A stretch of DNA of 64,000 nt from Paulinella micropora (GCA_019918135.1 WBZZ01002865.1:207001-271000), one strand, 5' to 3'; positions 18,531-28,090 are shown, numbered from the stretch's first letter. A program made the numbers and translations. Notes: generated by a model not told the origin, from the sequence alone.

Positions 18531-21005
18531 ATGGAGCAATCGACACTGAACGGGCCAGACTCTATTGCGCGTGAACTCAAAGTGAACGAGGTCCGTGAGC
18601 GGGCGTCAGATCCGACCCCTATTGTAAATGGCTCTGCGCCTGTTCGACAGCGCTCAGTGCCAAGCAGTGCGTCGTCGCTTACACAATTCAACGTCGTAGA
18701 TGAGAACGGCATAGCAGGGGAGCCTTACACAGCTACTTCTGCCCGGCCCTTGGCTCATACGGAGAACTTGGGATTACCACTACTCGCAGATGCTGCATCG
18801 TTGCTGAGGAGGGTTGGCGGCGATAAATCCCGGGAGCTGCGTCGTGCCCCGCTGTTTGTGCTGTTGACGATATTATGCGCGGTGGTGGTGTTGTGGTACC
18901 CGTCGCAGGGTTGGTGGGTTAGTGTGCGGGCGTATCCGCCGGCGGAGATCCCTTTGAGCCCTGAGGAGGCGGACGTCGAGGAACGCCACAATTGGAACAT
19001 TCTGGTACAATCAGTGCACAACTATAGCTGGCGGAGAGACTATGGGCCTTTGCTGGACAAGTCGCGAAAAGAAGCAGAGCCCAAGCCACCGCGATTATCG
19101 AACGTGGCGCGTGCCGATTGCACCCAACAATTGGCGACTTGGTTGTGGGACACGCTCGGTCCGCACACGTCGAGCAACACTACTCTCGTGCGCAATCTGC
19201 TGCACGGGATGCGGCTGGACCGTTTCGAGCCACTGGCGGCTGTAACCGAGCAGCTTATGCGGGAGCCGCAAAGCTTGCGTCCGTTAGTAGACAGAGTGAG
19301 CGACTGTGCGTCCCAGAACGTCATGTTAGGGTCCGCAGCCTGCCGCTTGGTGAACGAGCCAGAGCTGCTGGCTGGCCAACTTGGCTCGCTTTCCCAGGAG
19401 GCCCTAGCGATTGCATGGCAAGAGCTACTGACATGGACGCTTGTCCTTGAGGCCTGGACGCAGGCCTGCCAGTCCAGTTACGTACTCGCGCATGATTTTG
19501 TGTTTTACCTACGACGTGAGTTTGTGGGGGGGGCGAGCGCTGCGACAAACTTTGGTCTGGGCTGGTGGGACGCGACTGTTAGCGAATTTCTGCACACGAA
19601 GTTTACTAGCATAGAGTCGGCCCTGTCTAGGTACAACAGAGCGCGCTTCAATCGTGCTCCGAGCGGGCTGGAGGGAACATGGCTAACCATTAACATCCTG
19701 GAGGCGGTGTCGCTGGACGCCCAGAAGGGACTGGACGACAATGTCGTGGCGGGGCTTGCGGTGGCGCACGAGGTGCGAAACCGCAACTTTACGCGTGTAG
19801 CAGAAATCGATGGCAATCAGGAATTTCGCTGGGCTCTGGGCACACAATTCGCAGACAGCTATATAGCTTGGAACCTGAACTTTAATCTGGGCAGTCTGGA
19901 GGCGTGGTCGCCCTTGTCCAAGCTACTGTTGCCGTCGGTAGTCTGCACACGCGATGACTTCGAGGCAGAAACCTTTCTGTCAGCGCGTGTGTACTCCTTG
20001 TTCTTTTTTATGCTGCTGCAAGGGCTACCCAGTGCCCTGCGCAGCTTCCGGTCGCCGCCCGGCGCTTTCCACCTACTGCGCGCGGGGGAACTGGCGCGAG
20101 CCCTGGCCAACACTACGCTTGACACGCTGCCGCTCTACAGCCCACCCAGCGCCGAGCAGGTGCTGCGTATGCAGCATGACCTGCCAGGCCACCTGTCTTT
20201 GCTGAGTTACTTGGGACCCTACGGCTGGCGGCTTGCGCTCTGTACGAGCATGTGGATCAGTTGCCTGCTGGCCGGCATCGCGCTGGAGCTCGGCTCGCGC
20301 TCTTGGCTGCGCTACAGAGCTCCTGACGCCAGGCTCCTCAAGACCAGCTGGTGGCTTGTTCAAACAGTTTTCCCGCTGCTACAAGTGATTGGCATCTACT
20401 CGTTCTCGGTGTTTGGCCTGCCCTTCATAGTGCTCGGGCTCTTCAAGTTTGGGATGCCCGAAATTAGCACGTACATAGTCTTGAGCTTTTGCATCCACGA
20501 CGAACGAGGGCGTCCGATCCCCTGGTACGGCGTGCTGCACTTTTTGAACGGGTTGGCCACGCTGCTCCATCACGCCGCCACTCTCTGGCTCGTGTGCTCG
20601 CTCATTACCCGCACTACGTCGCTCAACGGGATTGATTATCTGAGCGTGTCGTTGCCGCTGGTGTGCCAGCATTATTTTGTCGCGCTGCGCTTCCACGCCA
20701 AGACCTTATACGCAGTCATCGAGCTCGTGTTAGAGATCTGGTGGGAAGTAGAAGTTTGGAACGTGATGCCCAGGTACGTCCGTTTTCATGAGCAGCGTGT
20801 TATCTGGGCCATGCTTTGCGCGCACTGGCTGTATTGGTTTGTCGGCGTGATGGAATGGTTGCTGGAGCTATCTACTAGCTCTGCCAAACCGCCAGCCGCG
20901 GATCTGTTGCATACTCATCCGGCTGGTGCCAAAACCCACCGGCGCAATCATACGCTGGAACGCATGCGCTTGGCCGCCAGCCTGAAGGGCCTGGAGGGCT
21001 TTTAG
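18531..21005 (+). CDS. Large multi-pass membrane protein, unknown family
   Basis: 824 residues, ATG 18531. A soluble Ser/Thr-rich N-terminus (about 1-100) leads to one membrane segment (LFVLLTILCAVVVLWYPSQGWWV, about 105-127). A long extracytoplasmic-type region with several NxS/T sites (NYS, NTT, NFT) follows. The C-terminal third has about six further hydrophobic segments (LALCTSMWISCLLAGIALEL; LLQVIGIYSFSVFGLPFIVLGLF; STYIVLSFCI; HFLNGLATLLHHAATLWLVC; VIWAMLCAHWLYWFVGVMEWLL). The topology (one TM, large ectodomain, TM bundle) suggests a surface or envelope-type protein or receptor, but I recognise no family. Confidence 0.88.
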   Translation: MEQSTLNGPDSIARELKVNEVRERASDPTPIVNGSAPVRQRSVPSSASSLTQFNVVDENGIAGEPYTATSARPLAHTENLGLPLLADAASLLRRVGGDKSRELRRAPLFVLLTILCAVVVLWYPSQGWWVSVRAYPPAEIPLSPEEADVEERHNWNILVQSVHNYSWRRDYGPLLDKSRKEAEPKPPRLSNVARADCTQQLATWLWDTLGPHTSSNTTLVRNLLHGMRLDRFEPLAAVTEQLMREPQSLRPLVDRVSDCASQNVMLGSAACRLVNEPELLAGQLGSLSQEALAIAWQELLTWTLVLEAWTQACQSSYVLAHDFVFYLRREFVGGASAATNFGLGWWDATVSEFLHTKFTSIESALSRYNRARFNRAPSGLEGTWLTINILEAVSLDAQKGLDDNVVAGLAVAHEVRNRNFTRVAEIDGNQEFRWALGTQFADSYIAWNLNFNLGSLEAWSPLSKLLLPSVVCTRDDFEAETFLSARVYSLFFFMLLQGLPSALRSFRSPPGAFHLLRAGELARALANTTLDTLPLYSPPSAEQVLRMQHDLPGHLSLLSYLGPYGWRLALCTSMWISCLLAGIALELGSRSWLRYRAPDARLLKTSWWLVQTVFPLLQVIGIYSFSVFGLPFIVLGLFKFGMPEISTYIVLSFCIHDERGRPIPWYGVLHFLNGLATLLHHAATLWLVCSLITRTTSLNGIDYLSVSLPLVCQHYFVALRFHAKTLYAVIELVLEIWWEVEVWNVMPRYVRFHEQRVIWAMLCAHWLYWFVGVMEWLLELSTSSAKPPAADLLHTHPAGAKTHRRNHTLERMRLAASLKGLEGF

Positions 21006-21054
21006 GACTCCGGAGCGAAACATCTCTCGACGTCGGTTCCGCTTGTTTTGTTGG

Positions 21055-21073
21055 TATTAAAGTTAATTTTAAT
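21055..21073. terminator. Bidirectional AT-rich 3'-end signal
   Basis: TATTAAAGTTAATTTTAAT lies between the convergent stops at 21005 and 21120 and carries TTAAA-type motifs on both strands. Confidence 0.45.
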
Positions 21074-21119
21074 GGACGATTCCTTGCGTCTGTGTGTGTG
21101 TGTGTCAAATACGTATATA

Positions 21120-22037
21120 CTAGTACTCTGCTATGCAATGACGTACAATGCTGTCTGGCAACAGTGCCTCTAGCAGATTCAAAACCTGCGGGCGCCACCA
21201 CAAACAGTCCAGAAATCCCTGTGCCTCTAGTGCCTCATTGGCGACGAAGCAGTATTCGTGAGTAGCAAGCTCGTACATGACAATGTGTGGCCTCAGAACA
21301 TAGGACAGCACTAGTACTAGATTGGCGTGCACGGCTGCTCGGCTCCGGTGCAAGAGCAGCGGATAGACGTTCTCCACGGCGACCCGCGGGCAAAGGCTGG
21401 ACGGATTCTGTCTGAGAAAGTCCAGCCAGAAGGCGCATTCACGTTCTCCGGCCTGGCAGTCCTGAGCCAACTCCGGTCTGTCCTGCCAAAAAAGGCGCTC
21501 CGCCGCCTCCCAGTCCCGGCGCACGGCTTCCTGGTCGGCACGGCCACGGTTAGCTCGCCTGTGCCTTAATACGTACCACCTACGCCTCCGAGCCGCCAAG
21601 TCACTTGCGCAGTATTCTCGTAACATGCTTTGGCGTTTGTCGCGGAGCTCGGGGCCGGATTCAGGCTGCCGCTGCTGTATCAACGCCAGCTCCGCGACAA
21701 GGGCATGCACGAGCCCCCGGTAAAGCTCGTGGTTGACAGACGACAAGAGCCTGCGCGTTATGTAGCTGCGGCACAAATCCCCCCGTTCGGGCGGGGCTCT
21801 GCATTCTAGGAGGTCCTGCCTGATAGCTGCAACAGGTTGCCGCAGCTGTTCGTCGCTGGGTCCCAATCCCCGCCTTTGCAAATCAATCAAGAGCTTGCTT
21901 ACGACGGTCAGGGGCGCGATGAGCTGTTGTTGCTGGACGGGTACTAATGCTTGAGTGCAATCAGTGTCAGCTATAGTGGCAGTGGGTCTAGGTGGTACTT
22001 GGGTGATGCATTGCCGTGATCTCTTCAAGGGCCACAT
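21120..22037 (-). CDS. Unknown protein, Arg/Glu-rich
   Basis: 305 residues, ATG 22037, with a TATA-like box just upstream on the minus strand. A Gln/Pro-rich N-terminus is followed by an alpha-helical charged middle (LAARRRRWYVLRHRRANRGRADQEAVRRDWEAAERLFW) and a hydrophobic C-terminal stretch (ANLVLVLSYVLRPHIVMYEL). The LVLSYVL string recalls the local paralog family, but the surrounding residues do not align. No known domain recognised. Confidence 0.75.
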   Translation of the reverse strand: MWPLKRSRQCITQVPPRPTATIADTDCTQALVPVQQQQLIAPLTVVSKLLIDLQRRGLGPSDEQLRQPVAAIRQDLLECRAPPERGDLCRSYITRRLLSSVNHELYRGLVHALVAELALIQQRQPESGPELRDKRQSMLREYCASDLAARRRRWYVLRHRRANRGRADQEAVRRDWEAAERLFWQDRPELAQDCQAGERECAFWLDFLRQNPSSLCPRVAVENVYPLLLHRSRAAVHANLVLVLSYVLRPHIVMYELATHEYCFVANEALEAQGFLDCLWWRPQVLNLLEALLPDSIVRHCIAEY

Positions 22038-22054
22038 AATAATAGCCGCGGGGA

Positions 22055-22067
22055 TATATATTTATTA
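22055..22067 (-). promoter_or_regulatory. TATA-like box for the 21120-22037 gene
   Basis: Minus-strand TAATAAATATATA lies 18-30 bases before ATG 22037, the best TATA-box match near a start codon in the window. Confidence 0.5.
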
Positions 22068-22171
22068 GGTAGCTGGTTAGCGTTTCCAACATGCTACAGA
22101 TAGGGCCTAGGGAGAAGGGGAGAGCTTCTGTGGGAAAGGGAAAGGGGAGAAAACAAAAAATTGTATTGTAA

Positions 22172-23092
22172 TTAAAACAGAGCCGGTTGTGGCAACTCGG
22201 CTAAGCAACGTTGGTATCTGGACAAGTAAGTTTCTTCCTCTGGCTCTAGCTCGCGTGCCAAAGTAAGCATCGCGGACTTGTAGCTCTGTTGCCTAAGTGA
22301 CTCTGTCTGTCTTTCGCGTTGACGCAACTCCTGCTGTCTCTCCTGCTCCCGCTGAAACTGCATTCTGGCTAGACGGGCCTCTTCCGCGCGACTCAGCGCA
22401 AGAGCCGAGAGATGTCTTTGACGCTCGCACAGGTGTTGGAACTGAGCAATTAATTGTTCTTCTTCGTCTGGTCGGGTCTTGTTGGCCACCAAGTACGCAC
22501 AAACGTAGTCTGTGCGGACAAGATGTTTTCCGCCCGAGCCTTCCCTTACGTCTACACTCGACGGCTGCAGCTGCCCCAAGACGTCTGTGCCGGAGGTAAA
22601 AAGCCCGAGAGCCGCCGTGCGCTTGGCTACCTCGCTTTTACCTACCCAGACCGCTCCCTTGAACAGGCCATAATATAGTCGCAGGCGCCGCTTGTGTTCA
22701 GCCGAGGGTAGCACGAGCAAGCCCGCTCGACGCATAGCTCCCTGAAACCCCTTGCACACCTGGGCCAGCTCCGTTGCCTCGCGGTTGAAAAGCCGAGTAG
22801 CGTGAGTGTCGGACATAGCTGGTCGCTTACCCACCACATACGAAATAACGCTGGCCAGCACGTCTCCGCAGCCCATCACCACCTGATTAAAACTAGCTCC
22901 CGCGCGTTTGCCCTGCGCCCATGTTTCCAGAGCAGGCAGGTAATTAGCAAGGACTTTTCTTCTCTTCATCGCCCTCATAGTTTTCAATTGTTCTTGGCTT
23001 GGTTGCTCTCCCTGGATGTCTTCGAATAGTTGGAGAGTGTTGCGCCATAGAAATTTGTCAGCTGATGATCTTTTGCAAGAACTGGTCTGCAT
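22172..23092 (-). CDS. Local paralog-family protein with coiled-coil tail
   Basis: 306 residues, ATG 23092. Residues about 65-125 (NQVVMGCGDVLASVISYVVG, then LFNREATELAQVCKGFQ) match the shared domain of 11618-12433 and 1879-3636 in order and spacing. The C-terminal third is a Gln/Glu/Arg-rich helix (ARMQFQREQERQQELRQRERQTESLRQ, about 235-265), a predicted coiled coil. AT-rich TTGTATTGTAATTAAAAC lies just beyond its stop (about 22160-22175). Function unknown. Confidence 0.82.
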   Translation of the reverse strand: MQTSSCKRSSADKFLWRNTLQLFEDIQGEQPSQEQLKTMRAMKRRKVLANYLPALETWAQGKRAGASFNQVVMGCGDVLASVISYVVGKRPAMSDTHATRLFNREATELAQVCKGFQGAMRRAGLLVLPSAEHKRRLRLYYGLFKGAVWVGKSEVAKRTAALGLFTSGTDVLGQLQPSSVDVREGSGGKHLVRTDYVCAYLVANKTRPDEEEQLIAQFQHLCERQRHLSALALSRAEEARLARMQFQREQERQQELRQRERQTESLRQQSYKSAMLTLARELEPEEETYLSRYQRCLAELPQPALF

Positions 23093-23123
23093 TGCTTCCT
23101 TGAAGAAGGCAAAGAAAAGAAAT

Positions 23124-23827
23124 ATGTGGACTCCGGCGTTGTCTGCACTTGTGTAGGCACACGAAAAAGGGAGGGGGGGCGCCCCCCCCCCAGCGTTCTG
23201 GCACCAGTCGTCAACAACACGGCGCAGCCGGGGAAAAGTACTTGGCCTACCAACGACGTGCGGGATTTGCTGGATGTCATCGAGGCCTGCTACGACACGC
23301 TTGAGCTGATCGCAGAAAGGCTGCGCGAGGACGTACCACGTGTAAGCTCAGAGAGCCTACCCAACTGGTCCCAACCGCCGGCAAAAATGTCTGGCCTTGC
23401 CCAAAGCCTTGAAGACAACGCCCGACTGCTGAGGCAGCGGGGCTATCAAACGCGCCTGATGCAGAGGGTTCGCAATGATCGTATGCTGTACGGAAGGAGT
23501 CTCGACGATTTGCTGAGAAAAATGTATGTCGTAAACTTTTGGATGGAGGATAATATCTTTGCCCCGGTACCTCCCAATTACTCTCCTAACACGCCTTCAT
23601 ATGAATCATGCGTGTTCTGGCCGGCGTTCGATGACGAGGAGCTAGATCGACAAATCGGATTAGTCATTGATTTCCTGAAGGAATCCCTTGAACGGTTCGA
23701 GCTCGCAAAAAGTACAATTTTTTTTTTAATAAAAAGCTGCAGAAGGTGGTTTTTACATTTGGCAGTCCGGCTTTTCTTGTTTGGCCGGAGAATCAACGGG
23801 CACTACCCAATAGACGCGCGGGCTTGA
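23124..23827 (+). CDS. Unknown protein with signal-like N-terminus after removal of a short intron
   Basis: The long frame from 23126 has no suitable ATG. ATG 23124 opens MWTPALSAL in another frame. Removing a GT-AG intron ending at 23193 (CCCCCCCCCAG), with donor at 23153 (GTAGGC) or 23141 (GTCTGC), joins it in phase to VLAPVVNNTAQPGK. The N-terminus becomes short and hydrophobic like a signal peptide. The intron (41 or 53 nt) contains a G-run/C-run hairpin. The body is mostly helical and acidic (DVRDLLDVIEACYDTLELIAERL; FDDEELDRQIGLVIDFLKESLERFEL). The frame runs past an AATAAA at 23728 and overlaps the convergent gene, so the true stop may be near 23725 if the T9 run length is wrong. Confidence 0.55.
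23728..23733 (+). terminator. AATAAA between overlapping convergent genes
   Basis: AATAAA directly after a T9 run at the end of the helical region of the 23124 gene, and just beyond the stop of the opposite gene. Confidence 0.45.
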
Positions 23828-24172
23828 GTCTAAGCCAATATAGTCCCATTCCAAGATTACGTAACACGAACACAAGCTGCACACTTCGACTCGTGTAGTT
23901 TCTGCTTCATCCTTTTGCGTCATGATAGCGTTGGCCTTGGCCACCAGATTGTTTAGCGTGCTAGACCAAGCTGTTGAGTCACAGTTAGGGGGCACGCAGG
24001 ACAAAAGCATGGAAAGGTCGTCAGCCGCCAGGAGTGCTTCCTCGTCTCCTTGAACTCTTTGCAGCAAAAAATCTTGCATGCCCCGTACTAGGCTCAGTGC
24101 TAGCAGTCGGTACTGTTCTGCTCCTAATTTGGCGGCTGTGGCGAGGGTGGGTGAGCTGGTTTTGCTTGCCAT
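23753..24172 (-). CDS. Small unknown protein with CxxC motif
   Basis: Start chosen at ATG 24172 (MASKTSSPTLATAAKLG); an upstream in-frame ATG at 24205 adds eleven charged residues. 139 residues, helical N-terminal part (EQYRLLALSLVRGMQDFLLQRV) and a Cys cluster (VCSLCSCYVILEW) followed by a hydrophobic beta-like stretch. No family recognised. Confidence 0.65.
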   Translation of the reverse strand: MASKTSSPTLATAAKLGAEQYRLLALSLVRGMQDFLLQRVQGDEEALLAADDLSMLLSCVPPNCDSTAWSSTLNNLVAKANAIMTQKDEAETTRVEVCSLCSCYVILEWDYIGLDSSPRVYWVVPVDSPAKQEKPDCQM

Positions 24173-24292
24173 CCTTTCGGTCTTGGTTTCTTTATCTAAA
24201 AGCAAACAGGTTCAGCACATCTTTGGCTTCTTTTCTGTTTGACCACCCTCTCCCCTCCTCAGTGAAGGGAGGCACCCCCCCCCCTCCTCTTT

Positions 24293-26167
24293 TCACGACC
24301 GGCCCTGGGCCGGTCGGGAAGCTGTGCTGATGGCCTGTACAAGGCCATCGCGCCGGGGGCTCTCTGGGAACCGTCGCACAAAGTCTACGATTAGGTCGGG
24401 TTGCTTGGCCAAGCACTGGCTCAGGAGCTGACAAACCGGCTGGGCCGCCGGTTTAGAAAAGAGCCATTGCATCTCAGACAGATCTTCCACGCCGGGCAAC
24501 GCACGAGCTTTGAATGTCATTTCGTCGACAGAACAAGCTTGCTTTTGCTTGGAGTCCCATAGCAGGTTTCTCAGGTGCGAATCGCTGGCCTGCAGCAGGA
24601 AACGCATCACAAGCAGCTTCAGCACCTGCTGGCACAGCTCGGGACACTCTTGTAGGTCGGCCTGCTGCACCTTCCCGACCGAAGCGCTGACCGCAAAGCC
24701 TCCCTGTAGGCTGTAGGGGTCGCGGCCCAGAGCGCGCTGGTAGAGAAACCTGCCCTCTGGTTCATAGCTAATCGGAGAGTAGTCGGGCCACAAGTGCTTT
24801 TTGAGCTTCTCTGCTTCCAGTTGGAACGCAACTGACTCGGGGCCTGAGAATGGGCCCTTGGCAAAGAAATACTCCTTGGCGGCGGCGGGAGACTGGCCGC
24901 CCAAGGAAAAGATCGCGGAGGCAGGCTTCCCCCCGCAGGGCAGCTGCGCAAGGCCCACCAAAACCCAAGCGGGGCGGCCTCTCCGGACGCTTTGCTCCAG
25001 GGCACGGAGCGCAAGTTTCTGTTGCTGGCTCAGGTTGTTCGCCTGCTTCGAGGGAGCCGCGGGGATCTTAGATGGGGGCAGGCCGCTCCCGCCTGAGGAG
25101 GCCCTCTTGGAGCGGAAATAGTCTGCTAGGTAGCGAGCCGGCAGACGCATAAAGAACCTCTGGGGGCTGTGGGCGATGGAAACGCGCAGGAACCTCTCGT
25201 TTGCCACGGGGCTGTTCTTTTTGGCGGAACCCGTGTGATGGTCCGCAGCGCGCCTGCGGAAAAAGTCTCGGAGATCCGCGCTGCCCTCCTCTTGGTAAAG
25301 CGGATAGGGTTCACCGTTGAGCTCTTCAAACTCTCGCAGCCTCTGGGCCACGCAGCCCCGCCAACTTTCCTCGGGCTGGGGCTGCAGCATAGACGCGAGC
25401 ACCGGCCAGAAGAACTCTCTGTGTGAATGCAGGACAACACTGTAGACTTCTTTGTACAGCGAGGCCTGCTCTAGGCCCAGCGCCTGCCACAACTCCAGTG
25501 TCTTGTTTTTGTAGCGCAGACCCTTGGTGCTCGACTCTGGCTGAAAGAGGTGCCGCACCAAGGGCTCAATGTCCCTGATCAGCCCCAAGTCCTGTTGGAT
25601 GACCCCCAAGGCCGCACGGGTTTCGCCCGGGGCTTTTTGGGCCAGCGCGTCCAGCATTGCACTTCTGAGTGCGGAAACATCTCGCGAATGTCCAAAGCCG
25701 TGCTCTCGCTGGCACACCGCTCCGAACTGCACACAGACCCCATCCAGCAAATCCAGGGCTCTAGCTCGGTCACTAGACAAGAGCGCCTTTTTGCAATTGA
25801 CGAGCCTAGCGGCGAGCATGGCAAGTTCGCCCAATTGCTCTTGGTCCACTGGAAAAATATCCTCCAAGAGGATAATCAGCAAACAATTCAAAAAGTTAGT
25901 AAAGTTTCTCGTGTCCGTCTCGCTGCGGATAAGAGCCTGGAAAGAAGCCAGCACCACTTGTAGGTACGGCTCAGTTGACAAGCGCGCACTCTTTTGCAGC
26001 AGTGAGCGCAGCTCTCCCACAGAAAAGACTTGGCCCTCAATCTCTACCTTGGCACGGTACCCACCTTGCAGGACCTTGATCTTGGCAGCTCCTTCGGCTA
26101 GGCTCCTAACCAACTTTCGGGGTCTTGCATCCTTGTCTGACTGCTGCAAAGCCAGAGGACGTTTCAT
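24293..26167 (-). CDS. Unknown 624-residue protein, possible distant kinase-like fold
   Basis: ATG 26167. The N-terminal half is helical and repeat-free. Near residue 540 is a segment ASDSHLRNLLWD followed by CSVDEMTF, which recalls the catalytic DxHxxN...D pattern of PI3/4-kinase and HipA-like kinases. The glycine-rich loop and lysine are not evident, so this is only a hint. A Ser/Lys-rich linker (about 360-390) splits the protein. The C-terminus is Pro/Arg-rich. It diverges from 26423-26941 across two G/C hairpins. Confidence 0.8.
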   Translation of the reverse strand: MKRPLALQQSDKDARPRKLVRSLAEGAAKIKVLQGGYRAKVEIEGQVFSVGELRSLLQKSARLSTEPYLQVVLASFQALIRSETDTRNFTNFLNCLLIILLEDIFPVDQEQLGELAMLAARLVNCKKALLSSDRARALDLLDGVCVQFGAVCQREHGFGHSRDVSALRSAMLDALAQKAPGETRAALGVIQQDLGLIRDIEPLVRHLFQPESSTKGLRYKNKTLELWQALGLEQASLYKEVYSVVLHSHREFFWPVLASMLQPQPEESWRGCVAQRLREFEELNGEPYPLYQEEGSADLRDFFRRRAADHHTGSAKKNSPVANERFLRVSIAHSPQRFFMRLPARYLADYFRSKRASSGGSGLPPSKIPAAPSKQANNLSQQQKLALRALEQSVRRGRPAWVLVGLAQLPCGGKPASAIFSLGGQSPAAAKEYFFAKGPFSGPESVAFQLEAEKLKKHLWPDYSPISYEPEGRFLYQRALGRDPYSLQGGFAVSASVGKVQQADLQECPELCQQVLKLLVMRFLLQASDSHLRNLLWDSKQKQACSVDEMTFKARALPGVEDLSEMQWLFSKPAAQPVCQLLSQCLAKQPDLIVDFVRRFPESPRRDGLVQAISTASRPAQGRS

Positions 26168-26251
26168 TTCTTGGGTTTGTGTCTTGTGATTTTGTGAAAC
26201 CCAAAATAAACGAGAGAAGAAAAGCCCAAAGTCCTAACAAGGTGCGCAAAA

Positions 26252-26274
26252 GGGGGGGGGGGCGCCCCCCCCCC
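26252..26274. repeat. G-run/C-run hairpin
   Basis: About ten G, then CGC, then about nine C: a perfect short palindrome in the divergent spacer, preceded by CGCAAAA. One of many such elements here. Confidence 0.8.
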
Positions 26275-26302
26275 ATCAGAGCGCGTAGGAATGGTACACG
26301 AA

Positions 26303-26328
26303 AAGGGGAGGGGGGGTGCCCCCCCCTC
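26303..26328. repeat. G-run/C-run hairpin
   Basis: GGGGAGGGGGGG, TG, CCCCCCCC; preceded by CACACGAAAA-like sequence, as in the element at 23165-23192. Confidence 0.8.
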
Positions 26329-26422
26329 CTCTCTCTCTCGCTGGCAAATGAAGCACCTGGTGTGAGTTTTTGGCGAGCCTGTGCATAATTGCCTTTAATT
26401 CGTCAAGATTAGGGATCAAAGC

Positions 26423-26941
26423 ATGGCCGAAGAGCAAACGATTTCTCAGGTCTCTCCCAAGCGCCCAATTGCGGAAAAGCTTTCCAAAGCCAATCGTGCA
26501 AGCAAGAAACGCAGGACAACCACTGAGGCTGCGTTCCAGGTTATCCCGCCCGGCAAGAAGACACAGTCTGAGCGAAACGCGCAGCGCCGGCGCTGTCGAG
26601 GTCTGTTCCACAAGCTAGCGAGCTGCGAAGAGGACCTCACGCGACTGGGGGCACGGGTGCAACAGGCTGACGACAAGGACCTACGCAAGCTTTGTGAGGA
26701 GATGGTGCAAGCTTTGTATGGAGGGTTTGCCATAGCGGACCCCGCCATGTATGCACTGAAGGAAAGCCGGAATAATTGCGACATGTGCAATTGGTGGTAC
26801 TGCGACGACTGTGGCGAACTCAGGCACTCTGCCTTCCATGACGAGGACGATGAATGCGACTGCGTAGGGTCCGAATCTGACAATGAGGAGCCCAGCTCTT
26901 CGGACGATGAGGAGCCTAGCTCTTCAAACAAAGCGGAGTAA
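26423..26941 (+). CDS. Small basic/acidic protein with Cys-rich centre
   Basis: 172 residues, ATG 26423. A Lys/Arg-rich N-terminus with nuclear-signal-like KKRRTTT and RRRCRG; a helix; then Cys/His residues (CDMCNWWYCDDCG, H, H, CDC) that could bind zinc; then an acidic tail with a repeated EEPSSSDDEEPSSS. AATAAAA lies 45 bases downstream (26982). The layout suggests a nuclear regulatory protein; family unknown. Confidence 0.75.
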   Translation: MAEEQTISQVSPKRPIAEKLSKANRASKKRRTTTEAAFQVIPPGKKTQSERNAQRRRCRGLFHKLASCEEDLTRLGARVQQADDKDLRKLCEEMVQALYGGFAIADPAMYALKESRNNCDMCNWWYCDDCGELRHSAFHDEDDECDCVGSESDNEEPSSSDDEEPSSSNKAE

Positions 26942-27187
26942 GTGCCCTGATATTAATAAGACTTGTTGTCCAATTTTTATTCAATAAAAGGAAAAAGAAA
27001 AAAACAAAAGGCACAGAAAGGAAAAAAGGAGCAGCAGACGGAAGTGTGCTCCTTCCCCCTCTTCCCCCCCTCCTCCTTCCCCCCCCCCCCAATAATTAGC
27101 CGGCCGATCGATCCGTTATTTGCAATAATTCGTGTGTGTTTTTTGTAATAGGGACGCTAAGAAAGAGAAGGCCCGCGCGAGAAAGTC

Positions 27188-27985
27188 ATGGCTGTTACAA
27201 ACGCACAGACCCCAGAAAGAGCGCATGAGGATGATAGTGATGATGATCAATTAGAGAACTTGGCTTATAGACTGCATCACGCGGGGCAGCACACTGAGGC
27301 TGAGCCCTTGTACCGTCGCCTGCTGGAAGGGCGCCTGGCTACTCTGGGCGCGCAACACCCCGTCACCGCCGACACTATGGACAATCTAGCGCAGGTCCTA
27401 CAAGACCAGGGAAATCTGGAAGAAGCTGAACAGCTGTACCGCCGAGCTCTGGCCGTGCGGAAGGCCGAGCTGGGGCAGTACAATGCCGCGACGCTACGCT
27501 CTCACAATAACATCGCTTCATTGCTGGAGGAAAAAGGCGAGCTAAAACAGGCAGAGGAGTTGCTACGCTACGTCCTAGTGGGACAGGAGTTAATCTTGGG
27601 GGAATGGCACGAGCACACCTTGGTAACCGTGTACAATCTCGCCGGCGTGCTGGCGCAGCGGGGGCAGCACGCCGGGGCCGCGTCTCTCTTCTGGCGAGAG
27701 CTTATAGGCACGGAAAGGCGTCTGGGCGTAGATCACGAGGAAACTAAATTTTCGGCGGAGAGATTGGCTGAACTTTTAGTACAGTGGGGCTTCTCAGAGG
27801 AAGCCCGTCGGCTTGCTAGATATTATCGACTCGCACCCTTGTGGCCCCTTCTCCCAGACAGACCCATCAGAGCGCCACCGCTTCAGGCCAGGCACAAGCG
27901 GTGCGGGGGTAAGTTCTCTCTTCTGGTGATTCTGAGCTTGGCTAGGCTCCAGGAAAATGGATTTAAAAAGAAAAACAAGCAATAA
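27188..27985 (+). CDS. TPR protein, kinesin-light-chain-like repeats
   Basis: 265 residues, ATG 27188. Four to five 42-residue TPRs of the kinesin-light-chain type run from about residue 20 to 210 (AEPLYRRLLEGRLATLGAQHPVTA, AEQLYRRALAVRKAELG, LRSHNNIASLLEEKGELKQAEELLR, TVYNLAGVLAQRGQHAGAA). TPRs bind partner peptides. An acidic DDSDDD precedes them, and the C-terminus ends in basic residues. AATAAAAG overlaps the stop (27982-27989), a likely 3'-end signal. Probable adaptor. Confidence 0.88.
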   Translation: MAVTNAQTPERAHEDDSDDDQLENLAYRLHHAGQHTEAEPLYRRLLEGRLATLGAQHPVTADTMDNLAQVLQDQGNLEEAEQLYRRALAVRKAELGQYNAATLRSHNNIASLLEEKGELKQAEELLRYVLVGQELILGEWHEHTLVTVYNLAGVLAQRGQHAGAASLFWRELIGTERRLGVDHEETKFSAERLAELLVQWGFSEEARRLARYYRLAPLWPLLPDRPIRAPPLQARHKRCGGKFSLLVILSLARLQENGFKKKNKQ

Positions 27986-28019
27986 AAGTTTAATCATCTC
28001 TTGTCAGGCTTTGTGTAGG

Positions 28020-28090
28020 AAGGGGAGCGGAGGGAGGGGGGGGGAGAGGGACACTCCCCACCCCCCCCCCCCACTCCCTCTGCCTTGGGA
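28020..28090. other. G-run/C-run spacer
   Basis: G-rich block (28021-28050) followed by a C-rich block (28056-28080), potentially pairing, between the TPR and kinase-like genes. Confidence 0.5.
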
